Shown here: positions 47,283-59,104 of the stretch, piece by piece
Numbering within the stretch: position 1 is the stretch's first letter
Layout of the letters: each line of letters opens with the position of its first letter
NCBI RefSeq assembly: GCF_907164915.1
Contig: NC_061867.1
Span: 23,288,308 to 23,352,307, forward strand
Direction of reading: 5' to 3'
DNA: 64,000 nt
Source: Impatiens glandulifera
Lineage: Eukaryota; Streptophyta; Magnoliopsida; Ericales; Balsaminaceae
The notes under the pieces: generated by a model
What the model saw: the letters and a program-made list of their open reading frames with translations, nothing else
Database searches by the model: none
Told to the model about the DNA's origin: nothing
Program-made: the position numbers and the translations under genes

Positions 47283-47789
47283 AAAAAAAAGCAGGAAAAA
47301 AAATGGAAGAATCAAGAATGGGAGAGCATATTGTGGAAGTTAAGAATAGTGATAAAAAAGACAAAAATGAGGAAAATGCAAAGGAAGAAAGCAAGAAAGT
47401 TTCTGAGAAAAAGGAAAACAACGAAAGAAAGAAAGTAAAGAAAATCTAGGTGAAGAGGAAAAGAAAATTTTCTGTAATGCGAAGTATCAGGATGGAAAGG
47501 GAAGATGAACCTCAAGTTGTTGTTGAGGAAAATCAAGAGAAAAACACCCAGAATTTCAAAGCTGAATCAGAGAATTTTAAAGCTGATAAAGAAGATTCCA
47601 AAACCGATGTGGAGTCTAAAGCCGAAGTTGAAGATAATAAAGACAATAATTCATAAATTCAAGTTGAAGATAACAAAGGAAAAAGCCCTGAAATTCTCAA
47701 AAATAATTCTTTCTATCAAATTAGAACGGGCTCGTACATAGAGAATCAAAATTAGAATCAACGATACTCATCATCCTCTTCAATACAAT

Positions 47790-47931
47790 CTCCTATTATC
47801 GTTAGAGGAAGAGGAAGAAGAAGAGGAAGAGGAAGAGGAAGGGGAAGGGGAAGGGGAAGGGGAAGGGGAAGGGGAAGAATGCATCTCAATGAAAATAGAT
47901 TGCATGCGAAAACCTAGGCTGGGATGGTTAG
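47790..47931 (+). pseudogene. Arg-Gly-rich C-terminal tail of LINE ORF1
   Basis: A purine tract of gga/aga/agg triplets reads as alternating Arg and Gly (VRGRGRRRGRGRGRG...), then MHLNENRLHAKT and TAG. RG repeats bind RNA, so this fits the end of an ORF1 protein whose middle (47283-47790) has suffered frameshifts. The tract (47805-47878) is also a simple repeat that may have expanded by slippage. Confidence 0.6.
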
Positions 47932-48224
47932 GTTTGAATGTAGTCTTTTCTGTTTGTAATCTCTATTTTTTAGAATGTATGAATGTTACTAATCAGTTTT
48001 TTCAGGGTATTTTGATTGTCATCCTTAATCATAGCTAGGGTTTGTCTAGATTTGATTTCTAACTCTCTCAATTTTGGGATTTTTAATGAAATGGTTTTAA
48101 CTGTTGTCCCCCCAAAAAATATTTTATAAATGAATTACTATATCATAGTCTAAAAAGAGTAATTTGAGTAATTCTCTAATCTATAGCATCAGTAAGTTTC
48201 GTTGACATTTACTTTTCTATAGAG

Positions 48225-48478
48225 ACGGTATGAGTGGTCGTTGTTTACTTTTCTATGGCGACGGTAATGGTGGTCATCATTTCACTTTATCGATAGTAAG
48301 TATGGTCACTATTTACTTCTTTATGGCGATAGTGAGGGTGATTGTCATTTATTTCTTTACGGCGACGGTCAGGGTTGTCGTCATTTACTTAATTATGACG
48401 ACGAAAACGGTGGTCTTCTTTATGGCGACGATAATGGTGGTCGCCTTTTGTTTCTCAATGGCGACGGTTTGAGCCGTC
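48225..48478 (+). repeat. About 40-bp degenerate tandem repeat
   Basis: Variants of tatggcgacggtaatggtggtcgtcatttactt recur about six times (for example near 48253, 48322, 48360, 48396, 48420 and 48457). An apparent open frame (48230-48472) runs through it with repeating Val-Val-Ile-Tyr-Phe, an effect of the repeat. It may be the subterminal part of a DNA transposon, given similar gcgacgg motifs in CACTA ends, but no terminus is visible. Confidence 0.7.
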
Positions 48479-49031
48479 AACATAGACCGTTCTATGAAGA
48501 CTGTCCTAAAGTTTTTGGTATTTTTGTTTTTGAACAACAAAGACAAGGTAAATGACGACAACTAATGACAACTCTTTTGACTGTCACTATTACTTTGTAC
48601 TGACGATATATAACACAATACCGACGACAACTATCATTGATGTTGGTAAGATACAAATTTATAATATCAGTTAATAACATTATAATTTTAAAATACAATG
48701 CAAATAATAACGTAAAAATTTCAATAGTGAATTCACATTCTTAAAATATAACATGTTTTAATCATATCTTCATTGTGGAAATTAATCATTTAATCTCATT
48801 TTACAATAATATAAGAATAATCTTTTTTGTATGACATATTAAGTTCTATTATAGGTTTAACATCTATAATTATTCATAAGCATGTAAAGCTTGTGAGACA
48901 ATCTTGTAAAGTATTTCCTCTGATAATTAGAATGGATCTAACTCTGAGGTAGATGAATTTGTCTACAATTATGTATATGTGGATAATATTTTATTTGTGT
49001 TACCATTTATGTTTCATGTATTTGTTAAACA

Positions 49032-49566
49032 TATATAATTGTATTTAACATAGAACAAGAAAAAAATCTATTTTTCTATTTATTAGATCTAGTAAATCAT
49101 AAATTTATAATCAATTATTTAGAAAGTTAGTTGTTCTAACTGTGAGTTGGTTGAACTTGACTATAATGATGTATACATGCACTTAATATATTTTATACAA
49201 TTGTTTTAAGTATGAACTTGAATGTATCAACTCTCATTATTGGTCAATATTTTATATCCAATGAAATGTTTATGCTTGACCAAATATATATTACTCTTGT
49301 AACTCCCAAAAAAACCTTATATTAGGTTTCCGTCAAAATTTCGAGATTCGAGAAATTCAATCTCGATTTATTAGTCATTAATTTTCTTTTAGCATAAAAT
49401 ATTATTTTTAAAATTTCAAAAATTTCTGACCAATTTTGAAATTAATTAAAAATAATTAAATTTGGGTTCAGTTTTAAATAATTTGGGAATTTATGATAAT
49501 CAAATTATTATTTGATTTTTATTAAATTATTTAGTTTAAATAACTTAAACATAATTAATTTGAAAG
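49032..49566. repeat. Duplicated segment, source copy
   Basis: 535 bp, repeated in the same orientation at 53525-54055. The segment spans the left edge of the solo LTR at 49298: its first 266 bases are flank and the rest is LTR. The source is therefore most likely this copy, and copying followed the LTR insertion. Confidence 0.9.
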
Positions 49567-52458
49567 ATTGTTTATTTTGAAAGAGAGTCGTCAATTAATA
49601 TTTGAAAATCAATAAATGTTGACATATGTATACAAACGTATTGATCAAAGTTTTTTTTAATTCGTAGTTTAGTGATACTCGAGAAAGTTCTTTCACGCTT
49701 CATCCTCTCTACCCATTTTAAAAACGGTCTTTACTTATAAAGTTGACTTTTGAAAATCAATTGTACAACGTTTGAGTTTTAGTCGATTATTCTTCCGGTC
49801 CTAAGCAAGCGTTTTGTGCATTATTTAAAATATTAAAACATCAATATTTAAATTTTGGTTCTTGTTGTAGATGATCACATAGGAAGAAATACCCAAAGAA
49901 TATCAGTAATTTTTAAGGACATTAGAGTTTAAAATAAACACCAAACGATCCTTTGCCGAAATATATTTTTGGAAATATACCAAAAATATTTTAACATCAT
50001 TTTCTAATTGTTTGGTTTTTTAAAAAATGATTTGGAATATAAAATTATAAAAAATAATTTTTAATTTTGAAAAGTGGAACCCAATAAGCCTTAGGACTAG
50101 AGTTCTAAACCCTAAGATCATTTTTATCGGTCGGGGTTAACAGACCCTCAGTTCGGGTCGAGGATCTCTCGGCAAAGGCTCATGATCATTAGTCTAAGTG
50201 CGGAAGTCCCACGGTTTGGAGGCTAAGGACTCATGATCCTAGGCTAGCTTTGGGCTAGGTCCCTCGGTCGAGGTGTATGAACCTCTCAGTCCTAGGCTAA
50301 CTCAAGGCTAGGTCATTTTATTCGGGTTCAGGAGCTCTCGGTCCTAGGTTACTAATTTTCAGTCCCATGTTTGGGATTCTCGGTCCAAAGGCCACATCTC
50401 TCGGTCCTAAGGTTTGGGAATCTCGGTCCCAGGTTAAACCTCTCGGTCCTAGGTTAGACCTCTTGATCCTAGATGGAAATCATCGGGCCTAAGTCTCGAT
50501 CCTATCTCAAGAACATCTGTCGGACCTCTTGGTCCTTTTGAAAATCTTTGTGCTACGTTCGAATTTCTTAGTACTAAATTTTGGTCTGGACCGAGGATCC
50601 TCTGTCGGATCTCTCTGTCCCAGGCTAACAAGCCTCGGTCCTCAAGAACACAAGTGTATAAGCTTTTAAATTAATTTTTAACTCACATTCTTTTAAAATA
50701 TTGGGTAGCTTCACAAAGTTTTCAGAACATGTTGATCATCATCTCAAGGTATCAATCGACATGAATGATGATCAATTTGTTTAAAACTGTTTACGAAAAA
50801 AATTGGGTTTTTGATTTTAAAGTTGTTTTGAAGTGTAAAGAGCTATACAATTGCTTCCTTATACTACATATACTTGATTGAAACCAAAACAAGAACACTA
50901 ACTGCTTGTTTGAATCAAATTAGGAAATCAAAAATTTCAATTATTTTGAAATTTTTTATTTTGATAACATGATCCAAATAGTTTTCCAACATCATTTCAA
51001 TCATGTTGAGAAGCTTTATGGGTTGTGATTCAATATAATTAACCAAGAACAACAAACCCGTTTTTTTGATTTAAAAAATTTTAATTTGAGTTTTTATTAT
51101 TTTGATCGATTGATCAGTTCTATCCTATTAAGGTAGTTTCTAAATCATCTAAGGATGATTTGTTAACCATAAAACATCATAAATAGCAAGAATCTAAGCT
51201 TATGCAATTTGAAATATGAAAATTTCCAATTCAAACTGTAAATTTGAATTAAAGGGTGATTGGAACCTTACCAAGGACTACAGAACGCCTATTGATCCTT
51301 AAAGAAGCTTTCTAGATGTTCAGATCCAAGCTTTAAAGCTTTAAACGGATTTTCAAAAAATTCAGAAGCTTTGAGCTTCAATGGCGAATCTTCTATAAAT
51401 CGCGATTTAAGAGTGGAGATTAGATTCTCTAGAGTTTGGTAACGACTCATGGGGTCTATTTATAGATTCCCTAAGTCGGTGGAGATTTCTAGTGGCCTCA
51501 ATCGGCGAAAATCTATTAATGGTTTTTGCCTATTTTTAGCTTAAGTTATCGAAATAGGGACGAATCATCCTTGTTTTTTAGGAGAAATGATCACCTTCGT
51601 AGGGTGATCATTTCAGGCTTTAATTGAGCCGAAATGATTAACTAACAAGGGAGTTCCAAAAATGACAAATCGAAGACGGATCTTCGTCATTATCCCTCTA
51701 GCGTCGCATTGGAGACGAAGGTGGCGCTTAAAATGACGTTGTTTTGGGCGCGTTTGAGCACTTTGTTGGCGTTTTGTCTAGGCGTCGTTGCGTTTAAGCG
51801 TTACGTTAGTGTTTTGTCTAACTGTCGTTAGCCAATCCGTTACGTCGCGCGCGCACGCTTCTTCTCGGCTACAACCGGCTACGTGGAGCGCTCTGATGCG
51901 TTGGATAAAAATATTGCGTTCATCCGATGGACACGACTCCTCCTGTAATCTTTTCTTCTGTTTTCGGCTAAACTTGATTACAGATATAATTTTATTTTAA
52001 AACTTTAAGGTTTTGTTTAAAATTTGATTATTCTTTTACCCGTTTGGTTTTAGTTTGTATCTTTTTAAATACACAAAATTTTAAAATAAATATGGCAAAT
52101 ATTTTACCAATTATTATATATATATTTATATTATATTTTTAGAGCTAAGTAAATAATTGTTTTAAATGAAATGGATACAACAATTCATTCTAAATTCTTT
52201 ATTTTTTTCCCTTAATTTTTTTAAAAATTATTTTAAAATAAATGAGTACAACATTTATCTCAAATATTATTTTTTTATTATTATTTTGACCATTTTCGTT
52301 AACTAATTAGGCTTTAATTATCACAATAATTAGTTTATTTAATTGTTTTCATTGATTTTTGGTCATGAGATTAATTATTTTGATATTATTTATTTAAAAA
52401 TAAATTAAAATAATTATTTTAATATCATAAATTGGAGTGTAAATTTTTAGTGCTTATA
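49298..52458 (+). mobile_element. Probable 3.2-kb solo LTR of a Ty3/gypsy-type element
   Basis: It begins TGTAACTCCCaaaa, the usual start of many plant gypsy LTRs, and ends gtgcttata, one base from an inverted tgtaa. It is flanked by actct at 49293-49297 and 52459-52463. The interior has no coding domain, but contains a ctcggtccta repeat block (50130-50660) and a CpG-rich patch (51690-51910). The boundaries depend on one 5-bp repeat and a mutated terminus, so the right edge is less sure than the left. Confidence 0.6.
50130..50660 (+). repeat. Degenerate ctcggtccta repeat block
   Basis: Many diverged units around (c)ctctcggtcctaggtt(a)ga, best ordered near 50340-50470 with a spacing of roughly 25-30 bases. 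GC-richer than its surroundings and not coding. Confidence 0.75.
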
Positions 52459-53496
52459 ACTCTCTTTACTATGGTAAGAAATGTTTTATATACATCAACT
52501 ATAAAATAACTATTCTTATTCTTGTAAGAGTCCTCGGGGTTTATTATATTGTGGAGACTAGTTTTATTTATTTATGGTCCATGTGAAGGATAAAAATATA
52601 CTTTATATGTCTAAAGTCAAACAGTTTAGCTATCATGGTTTGAAAAATTATGTATTGATATGAAGAAATTTATATCAACAAAGAAATTTTAATTCAGTTA
52701 TTCAAATGTTACAAACTAATTAGTACTTGTCACAAACACTTGCTCCAAATCATAAGCATAAGGTAGAGGCTCACCTGAGAACTCACAAAAAAAAAAGTTA
52801 CTCACAAGAAAATTTTAAATGAAAGATTATGGTCATACACAAGTGTTTAACTCTTTCATAACAAGGTTAAATTGGCCTAAAATTTCCTTTCGTATATAAG
52901 AAAGGGTGGTAAAGCATGAATTGTTTGAGGTTTTGCGTGATTAGGATAATGTAAAGGTGAAGATGCAGGGTTGTTTATTTGCTTGGCTAGTCAAGCATTG
53001 ATGCTCTTCTTAGAGAGGACATAACTTCTTCGACAATGTACGAACACCTCACAATAAATTTTGGGCCACCGGAAGATTCAATCATTTAAGTATGATTATT
53101 TCTTGTGCACTGCTCCTTCCCTTTTTAAAATCTAATGGGTTCGAATTAAATAAACCTTTAGTATCTCTTTATTTTTTATATTACTGTGGAATTGATATTT
53201 TAATGTTGTGTTAGTCTAAAGCATGTGTGTCGTCATACTACGCAAGTGGAATGAAAATACAATTATTAATGGAGACTTATTACATATTATTTTGGAACAT
53301 ATTGATATATTAAATCTAACTTATAATAGTTATTCTCTTGAATTTATGTACACTTATTGAATACAATTTCCATTTGAATTATTGTAATGGTTAACATATT
53401 ATGCAATAATTGTGTTTCTATATGCAAGTATAACTGTAAATTAATTGATTGACTTAATATATGTAATTTGTATACTATATTGGGGAAAATTGGGGG
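52459..53496. other. AT-rich flank, no gene seen
   Basis: Between the probable solo LTR and the ectopic duplication. I recognise no motif. Confidence 0.5.
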
Positions 53497-54091
53497 AATT
53501 TATGAATGCAATGCGTGAGATTATTATATAATTATATTTAACATAGAACAAGAAAAAACTCTATTTTTCTATTTATTAGATCTAGTAAATCATAAATTTA
53601 TAATCAATTATTTAGAAAGTTAGTTGTTCTAAGTGTGAGTTAGTTGAAGTTGACTATAATGATGTATACATGCACTTATTATATTTTATACAATTGTTTT
53701 AAGTATGAACTGTATCAACTCTCATTATTGGTCAATATTTTATATCCAATTAAAATGTTTATGTTTGACCAAATATCTATAACTCTTGTAACTCCCAAAA
53801 AAAAACTTATATTAGATTTCTTGAAAATTTCGAGATTCGAGAAATTCAATCTCGATTTATTAGTCATTAATTTTCTTTTAGCATAAAACATTATTTTTAA
53901 AATTTCAAATATTTCTGACCGATTTTGAAATTAATTAAAAATAATTAAATTTGGGTTCAGTTTTAAATAATTCGGTAATTTATGATAATCAAATTATTAT
54001 TTGATTTTTATTAAATTCTTTAGTTTATATAAATTAAATATAATTAATTTGAAAGTTGACTAAAATTTATGAATGCAATGCGTGAGATTAT
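53497..54091. repeat. Ectopic copy of 49032-49566 with 28-bp target duplication
   Basis: A copy of 49032-49566 at 53525-54055, followed by 8 filler bases (ttgactaa). It is flanked by a perfect 28-bp direct repeat starting aatttatgaatgcaatgcgt, at 53497-53524 and 54064-54091. The copy lacks terminal signals of any transposon. This fits templated repair of a staggered double-strand break. Confidence 0.88.
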
Positions 54092-54639
54092 GTTAATGGT
54101 CAAAAGTTGTGAGTATTTTACCTCTTAAATTGAACTTTTGTACATAGGGATTTGTGCATGTGCTCTATTAATATAATTCAAGCAAAAAGAACAACTCTCT
54201 TTTATGAGCCTAAAGATAATTTATGGTTTGTACCAAATATATCCCATAAACATTCAAACACTAATGACATTCATTTAATATTCTATATAGTACATAATAC
54301 AACTTTTGAATGCCCGTTTATGTTTATTTAGTCTAAGCCTCATTTAACATGTCATAAAATTACCCCAATCTGTCCATATAATTTAGGTTTCAACTTTATT
54401 TTAAATTAGTTCACCGCCATTCCAACTCTTAAATAATTGATTTATAACATATCTAGTTTAGTGTGGAATTTTATTCCAACATTTTCATGATATAACACTA
54501 AAATATGTGTGCCACCCATTAGGTTCCATATTTATGTTAGATCATCTATAATTATCTACAATCATATTACAATCATGAGTTGAATCTTATAAAGAACTAT
54601 CCTCAATAATTTAACTCTAACGTTATATTATTTCTCTTT

Positions 54640-54822
54640 TAGTCTAGAGACAACAAGATGTGGAAATCCTCAGCCTCTCTGAGGTCCTAGGTTCGAGTCC
54701 GTCAGGTGACAAGTTGTGCGCCTGATTAAATGATAATTGTCTTTGCGGTTTATATACTTAATCCACGAGAATTAATCGCACTCTAAAGGAAAAGTAGAAC
54801 CCAACATTCTAAAAAAAAAAAC
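54640..54822 (+). mobile_element. tRNA-derived SINE, second copy type
   Basis: The head matches the SINE at 39609: tctcttttagtctagagaca...tcctaggttcgagtccgtcaggtgacaagttgtgcgcc, with B-box ggttcgagtcc at 54690-54700. It has a longer body (about 180 bp) and an A11 tail at 54811-54821. No clear target duplication remains, so it is older than the first. Confidence 0.85.
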
Positions 54823-55306
54823 TTTGACCTTATACTATGTTTGTGTGCATGTTTCCTCTTTACATCCATTCGTTTAAAAGTATAAACTTGAAAGTTCCAA
54901 ATCTACCTACACCTTGCTTGTAATCCAAATATTATTTTTCAATGTCCAATGTATAGATTACTTTGTTTATTATTTTAGAAAACCATTCTGTTTGAAATAA
55001 GATTTCGTGGATGTGGAATACCTAATTATTTTTTTAAGACATTTTAGATATATTATTTTGTTGAGTGAGGATTAGTTATTAATATATTGTCCACTTAAAT
55101 GATCAATATATACTTTATTTACAGAACCTTAAGTTTTAGGTAACAAACTATATTTGATGTAAAAGCTTCTAAAATAAACATATTTACTAAGACATCATTA
55201 GTTGGTAAGATCACTCTAGCATGCTTTAACAACTATACATATTACTATGTGAATTAAATGAAATATATAATTTTTTGTTTGTGACAAAATAAAAAAATAT
55301 TATCTT
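54823..55306. other. AT-rich flank, no gene seen
   Basis: Between the SINE and the second CACTA element; nothing recognised. Confidence 0.5.
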
Positions 55307-55949
55307 CACTAATGGGAAAAGGACTATTAAAAATGGATAAAGCCATCGGTAAAAGCTATAATGCCGACTTTAATGATTATTAACATCGGCGATCAAAGTC
55401 GTCGTTCATCGACGCTACAAAACACGATGTTAAAATATTTTGATCATTAACCACAATTTTAGGTGGGAGGAAGTCGTGGTTAATAATGATACATTATTAA
55501 CCACTACGTTCTCCTAAAGCCGTGGTTAATAATATATTTTTATTAACCAGGACGTTCTCCTAAAGTCGTGGTTAATAATGTTTTATTATTAACCACATCT
55601 TTAGTAGAACAACGTGGTTAATAATTGTCACTTTCTGGTTTTTTTACGTTTCACTATTTAACGTCGGCCTTCATTAACGCCGACATTAATAATTGTCACT
55701 CTATGTTATTTGGTTATTTTTAGAATTTCACAAAACCGGTTTCAAATGTTTTTACGTAAAAAAGACAATTCATAAATCATATTCTATTCTAAATTTGATA
55801 AAAATCTAAAATCGTAATTCAAAATCTCAAATTAAATTGTATGTTAATCACTAATTGGGGGGAGGGAGAATCCTAGACATGAGCATCTCTAATGCCTCTT
55901 TTCGTGTTCACACCTGCTCCTCTAAAGCCTCTTTTTGTGTGAGCACTTC

Positions 55950-57490
55950 CGCCTGATTATTGTTCATCCTCTGATTATGTGCCTCATTTTATGCTTCATG
56001 ATTTGCGAGTAGCATCTCCACCTCTTATCATAGATCTTGTTCTCCTCCATTAGCGTTTGTTGTGACACACGTGAGTTAACGGGAGAAGAAGAACTTCCAC
56101 TTTGATCGGGTATGAAGTGAGTGGGACGTATCTCCAATCCCATCCCAGTCACCCTCCCGTGTCCCTATCGAACCAAAGTAGGCTTCAACACCTCGAGCGA
56201 TGATATATTAGGGTTTGGTTCGAGCCGCTCACGCATTATAGTCTACAATCATTTACAATATTAATATTAGTAATTTTAAACTTAGACATCCAAACTAAAA
56301 TGATAGAAATGATAACAACTTACGACGGCCTACTGAACTAGTAGAGAAGGTGCGGGAGTCGGATCAACAATAGTTTCTCTCGTAGAGTGTGTTTATAGGA
56401 AGAACTCTACTTGACTAGAGGGTGTCTCATCTCCTTCTCTTGTACAAAACATACATATATCATATGTTAGACATTATGTAGATTGAATATTTTTACTAAA
56501 AATTACCATATCTCGTTCTTTCTACGAAAATGGTTTGCTACTGGTGTGGTGGGGGTATATCAATTTTTTTTTCTGTTGTCAGCATTGGCCTTACTTTTTT
56601 CTACAATTATAAGATAATAGTTATTAGTTAATAGTTTAAAAATACATATAATGAAATATAAATGACTATGTACTAAACCTTAAATTCAGTTGTGAAGTAG
56701 TGATTGTCAAGCAAATAATAACAATCTTTGTAATAAAACTCCCGAGGAGGGTTTATTTTGATTCTTTCCTCATCATCAATATACCGGTCGATGTAAGTCA
56801 TATTGTTCTCATATATCCACATATCCCATGCCTTCTTACTTGTTCTATTGTTTTATCTCTATAGGCTTTAATGAGAATATTTGTTGAACTCTCGAATGGA
56901 TCTTAGGATTGTGAAAGTTTCAAATTATAAGATAATACGTTAAAAATATAAAACTCACAGAGATAGACTGCCATTCCGGACAACACTGCCAATATGGAAA
57001 GATAAATAGCAAGTGTGAACGCATATAAACCTTCCATCCATGTCCTTGAACTCTAACATCGTCTTCTCTCTGGTTCCCATTCTCGCAAGAATAGTGTTTT
57101 TGTTCTTTTCCTGTCCCCTCCTCGATGAAGACGCTTCTAATAAATAACATTAAAACGACATTTGTTAAAATTTATATAATGATTTAAATATCACGTATAA
57201 ATTACATGTAGTCTCGAGAACAGGAGAATCTTCCCTCAAAGTGCTAGACTCCTCGAGAATGATGGAATCTGGACCATCTAGTCTCTCATTATCATGAAAC
57301 TCTAATCCCATAAATTGCATACGATCATCGGACTCTACATCATCTGTATGAGTCCCATCATCTATATGAGCTCCATCATCTGAATGAGCTCGGAGGTCGT
57401 CCAAATGTCTCGATAGTCTTCGCACTTGAATCGCATCCAACTCTCTCGATAGTGCTCGTCTAGCATCCCGTATAGGTGGCATGCTATCTT
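55950..57490 (-). pseudogene. Transposase-like gene remains of CACTA element 2
   Basis: Minus-strand pieces from right to left: MPPIRDARRALSRELDAIQV (57482 on) with acidic DDG repeats; VFIEEGTGKEQKHYSCENG (about 57125-57040); AWDMWIYENNMTYIDRYIDD and NPPREFYYKDCYYLLDN (about 56850-56710); and GHGRVTGMGLEIRPTHFI...MEENKIYDKRW (about 56160-55965). The G.GRVRGMG-type block and the coiled tail resemble Ptta/En-Spm (Transposase_24) proteins of plant CACTA elements. The pieces are separated by intron-like AT-rich gaps and some stops. The catalytic TNPD-type protein is not seen. Confidence 0.5.
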
Positions 57491-58379
57491 CAACAAAATA
57501 AAGTTAAAATTTTAAATAAGTTTATATTTGACACACAAATAAAACCTATCTAGATAAAAAAAAATATGTTAATTCTATCTAAATCATGTAATACTTCCTT
57601 AATAATTGAAATTAAGCATTTCAAATTCCATTCCAATTTCACAAAGCATGAGATCCTAAGAGCTTGAGTAACTTCGCATAACAGTAAGCAAGAACATTAT
57701 TCACATTTCAAATTAAAGTCATTGTTAGTCTTCAAATTCTTACCTACAAGTTGGTAATTTAAGAAACAAAGTAATATTGTTTCACTTTAATAAGAATTGG
57801 AATTAATAGTTTTAAATTCAATGTCAAATCCACAAAGCTAGGGATCCTAAGCTTGTGTGGCTTTATCTTTCTTCCAAGTTCGCATTGCATTCAAGTAAGA
57901 ACATATTCATATTTCAAATCAAAATCAAAATCAAAATTTTCGTTGCATAAATAAGCCATTTATGTGTAAACTTAACTGCTAATCGCTATTTCACCTATCT
58001 AAACTAGTTTTCGTTAGCAAACAAATAACTAAAGAAAAAACAAACTCAAAGTTTCTCAATTGTCACTAAACACAAGGATGAATGAGTCTCAATACACCAG
58101 ATCTAGCTATATCTGAACTTGCAAATTTAACTTGTTTCAGTTGTTTGTAGGTCAATTAAATACAAAATATGAGATCACGCCCTAGTTTTTAAATAGGAAT
58201 AAACGTTTATGCCTACAAATCTCCTAATAAATCAATTAGAGAGAATACAATTATAATTAAGAGTTCATATATGTATAATGATGTAAGGAGCAGAAGAAAG
58301 AGACTCACGGATTATAAAGATGACTATAAATGTGGCGTTTGTTCGTGTATATAGTCTAATCATCATGGAAAGACAAGAT

Positions 58380-58800
58380 AAATCTGCTTAAACTTGAAAT
58401 GGAAAAGATATCGGTTCGAAGGAAAGAGATAGAAAGAAACCGAATATCAAAAAGCATGCCAGAATTTCTTCCTACGACCTCCTTTTTTTTAAATTTTCTT
58501 TTTCCTCCTCTTTATACATACCTTACATGGCGGTACGGGAGGCGGCAGACGACTTTAACAGCGACGACGTTAGCAAAGGAAGGGAAGAACACCACTGTTG
58601 CAGGAAACTAGGAACAACTCTAGCGCGCATGATACTACTATGTGACGCAATTGGCGGCGGCGAATTCAACGAAGAGAAAAAGAAGAAGGGAACGACGAAA
58701 TCGGGGAAGAGAGAAAGAAGAAGGGAAAAAGAAGAAGTTATATTAATAAATGTGAACACATTATTCATCGCGATTTTACCCTAACACCCGTGGTTAATAT
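58380..58800 (-). other. Probable leader region of the CACTA 2 gene
   Basis: A GC-richer patch with a purine-rich plus strand (CT-rich on the minus strand), between the transposase-like pieces and the hairpin-rich end. Open frames exist on both strands (58523-58784) but none has a recognisable domain. Its position upstream of the minus-strand exons suggests a promoter/leader. Confidence 0.3.
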
Positions 58801-59104
58801 GATTATGTATTAACAAGGTTCACATTATTAACCACGTCTTTAGGTAAAGCTGTGGTTAATATGATTATTTATTAACCATGGTTTTACATTAACGATGTGG
58901 TTAATAATGTGAAAGTTTCGTGTTTAGTAGGTTCACATTATTATCCACTACTTTAGGGTAAAACTGTGGTTAATAAATTATCATAAAGTTGTGGTTAATA
59001 ATGTGGACGTTTTGTTTTCAGTAGGTCCATATTAGTATCCATGACTGTAGGTAAAACTATGGTTAATGAATAATCACATTTACCACAGTTTTATCTAACC
59101 ATGT

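Larger units (their letters stand above)
45635..48115 (+). mobile_element. L1-type LINE with ORF1 and 3' UTR but no ORF2
   Basis: It carries ORF1 (46044-47282 plus a basic tail) and ends in ggatttttaatgaaatgg...ccccccaaaaaa (48115), the same 3' UTR signature as the LINE at 41851-42477. No endonuclease or reverse transcriptase lies between. A 14-bp direct repeat, aaaatattttataa (45621-45634 and 48116-48129), is a candidate target duplication; a one-base-different alternative lies at about 45642, so the 5' edge is uncertain by a few tens of bases. Confidence 0.7.

Noticed and set aside
47312..47536. Minus-strand frame rich in Phe and Leu as a membrane protein
   Set aside because: It is antisense to the Lys/Glu-rich tail of LINE ORF1; AAA/GAA codons give Phe-rich shadows.
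58523..58784. Overlapping open frames of 81 and 85 codons on both strands
   Set aside because: No domain, overlapping in antisense, in a low-complexity purine/pyrimidine patch of a CACTA element; more likely a leader region.
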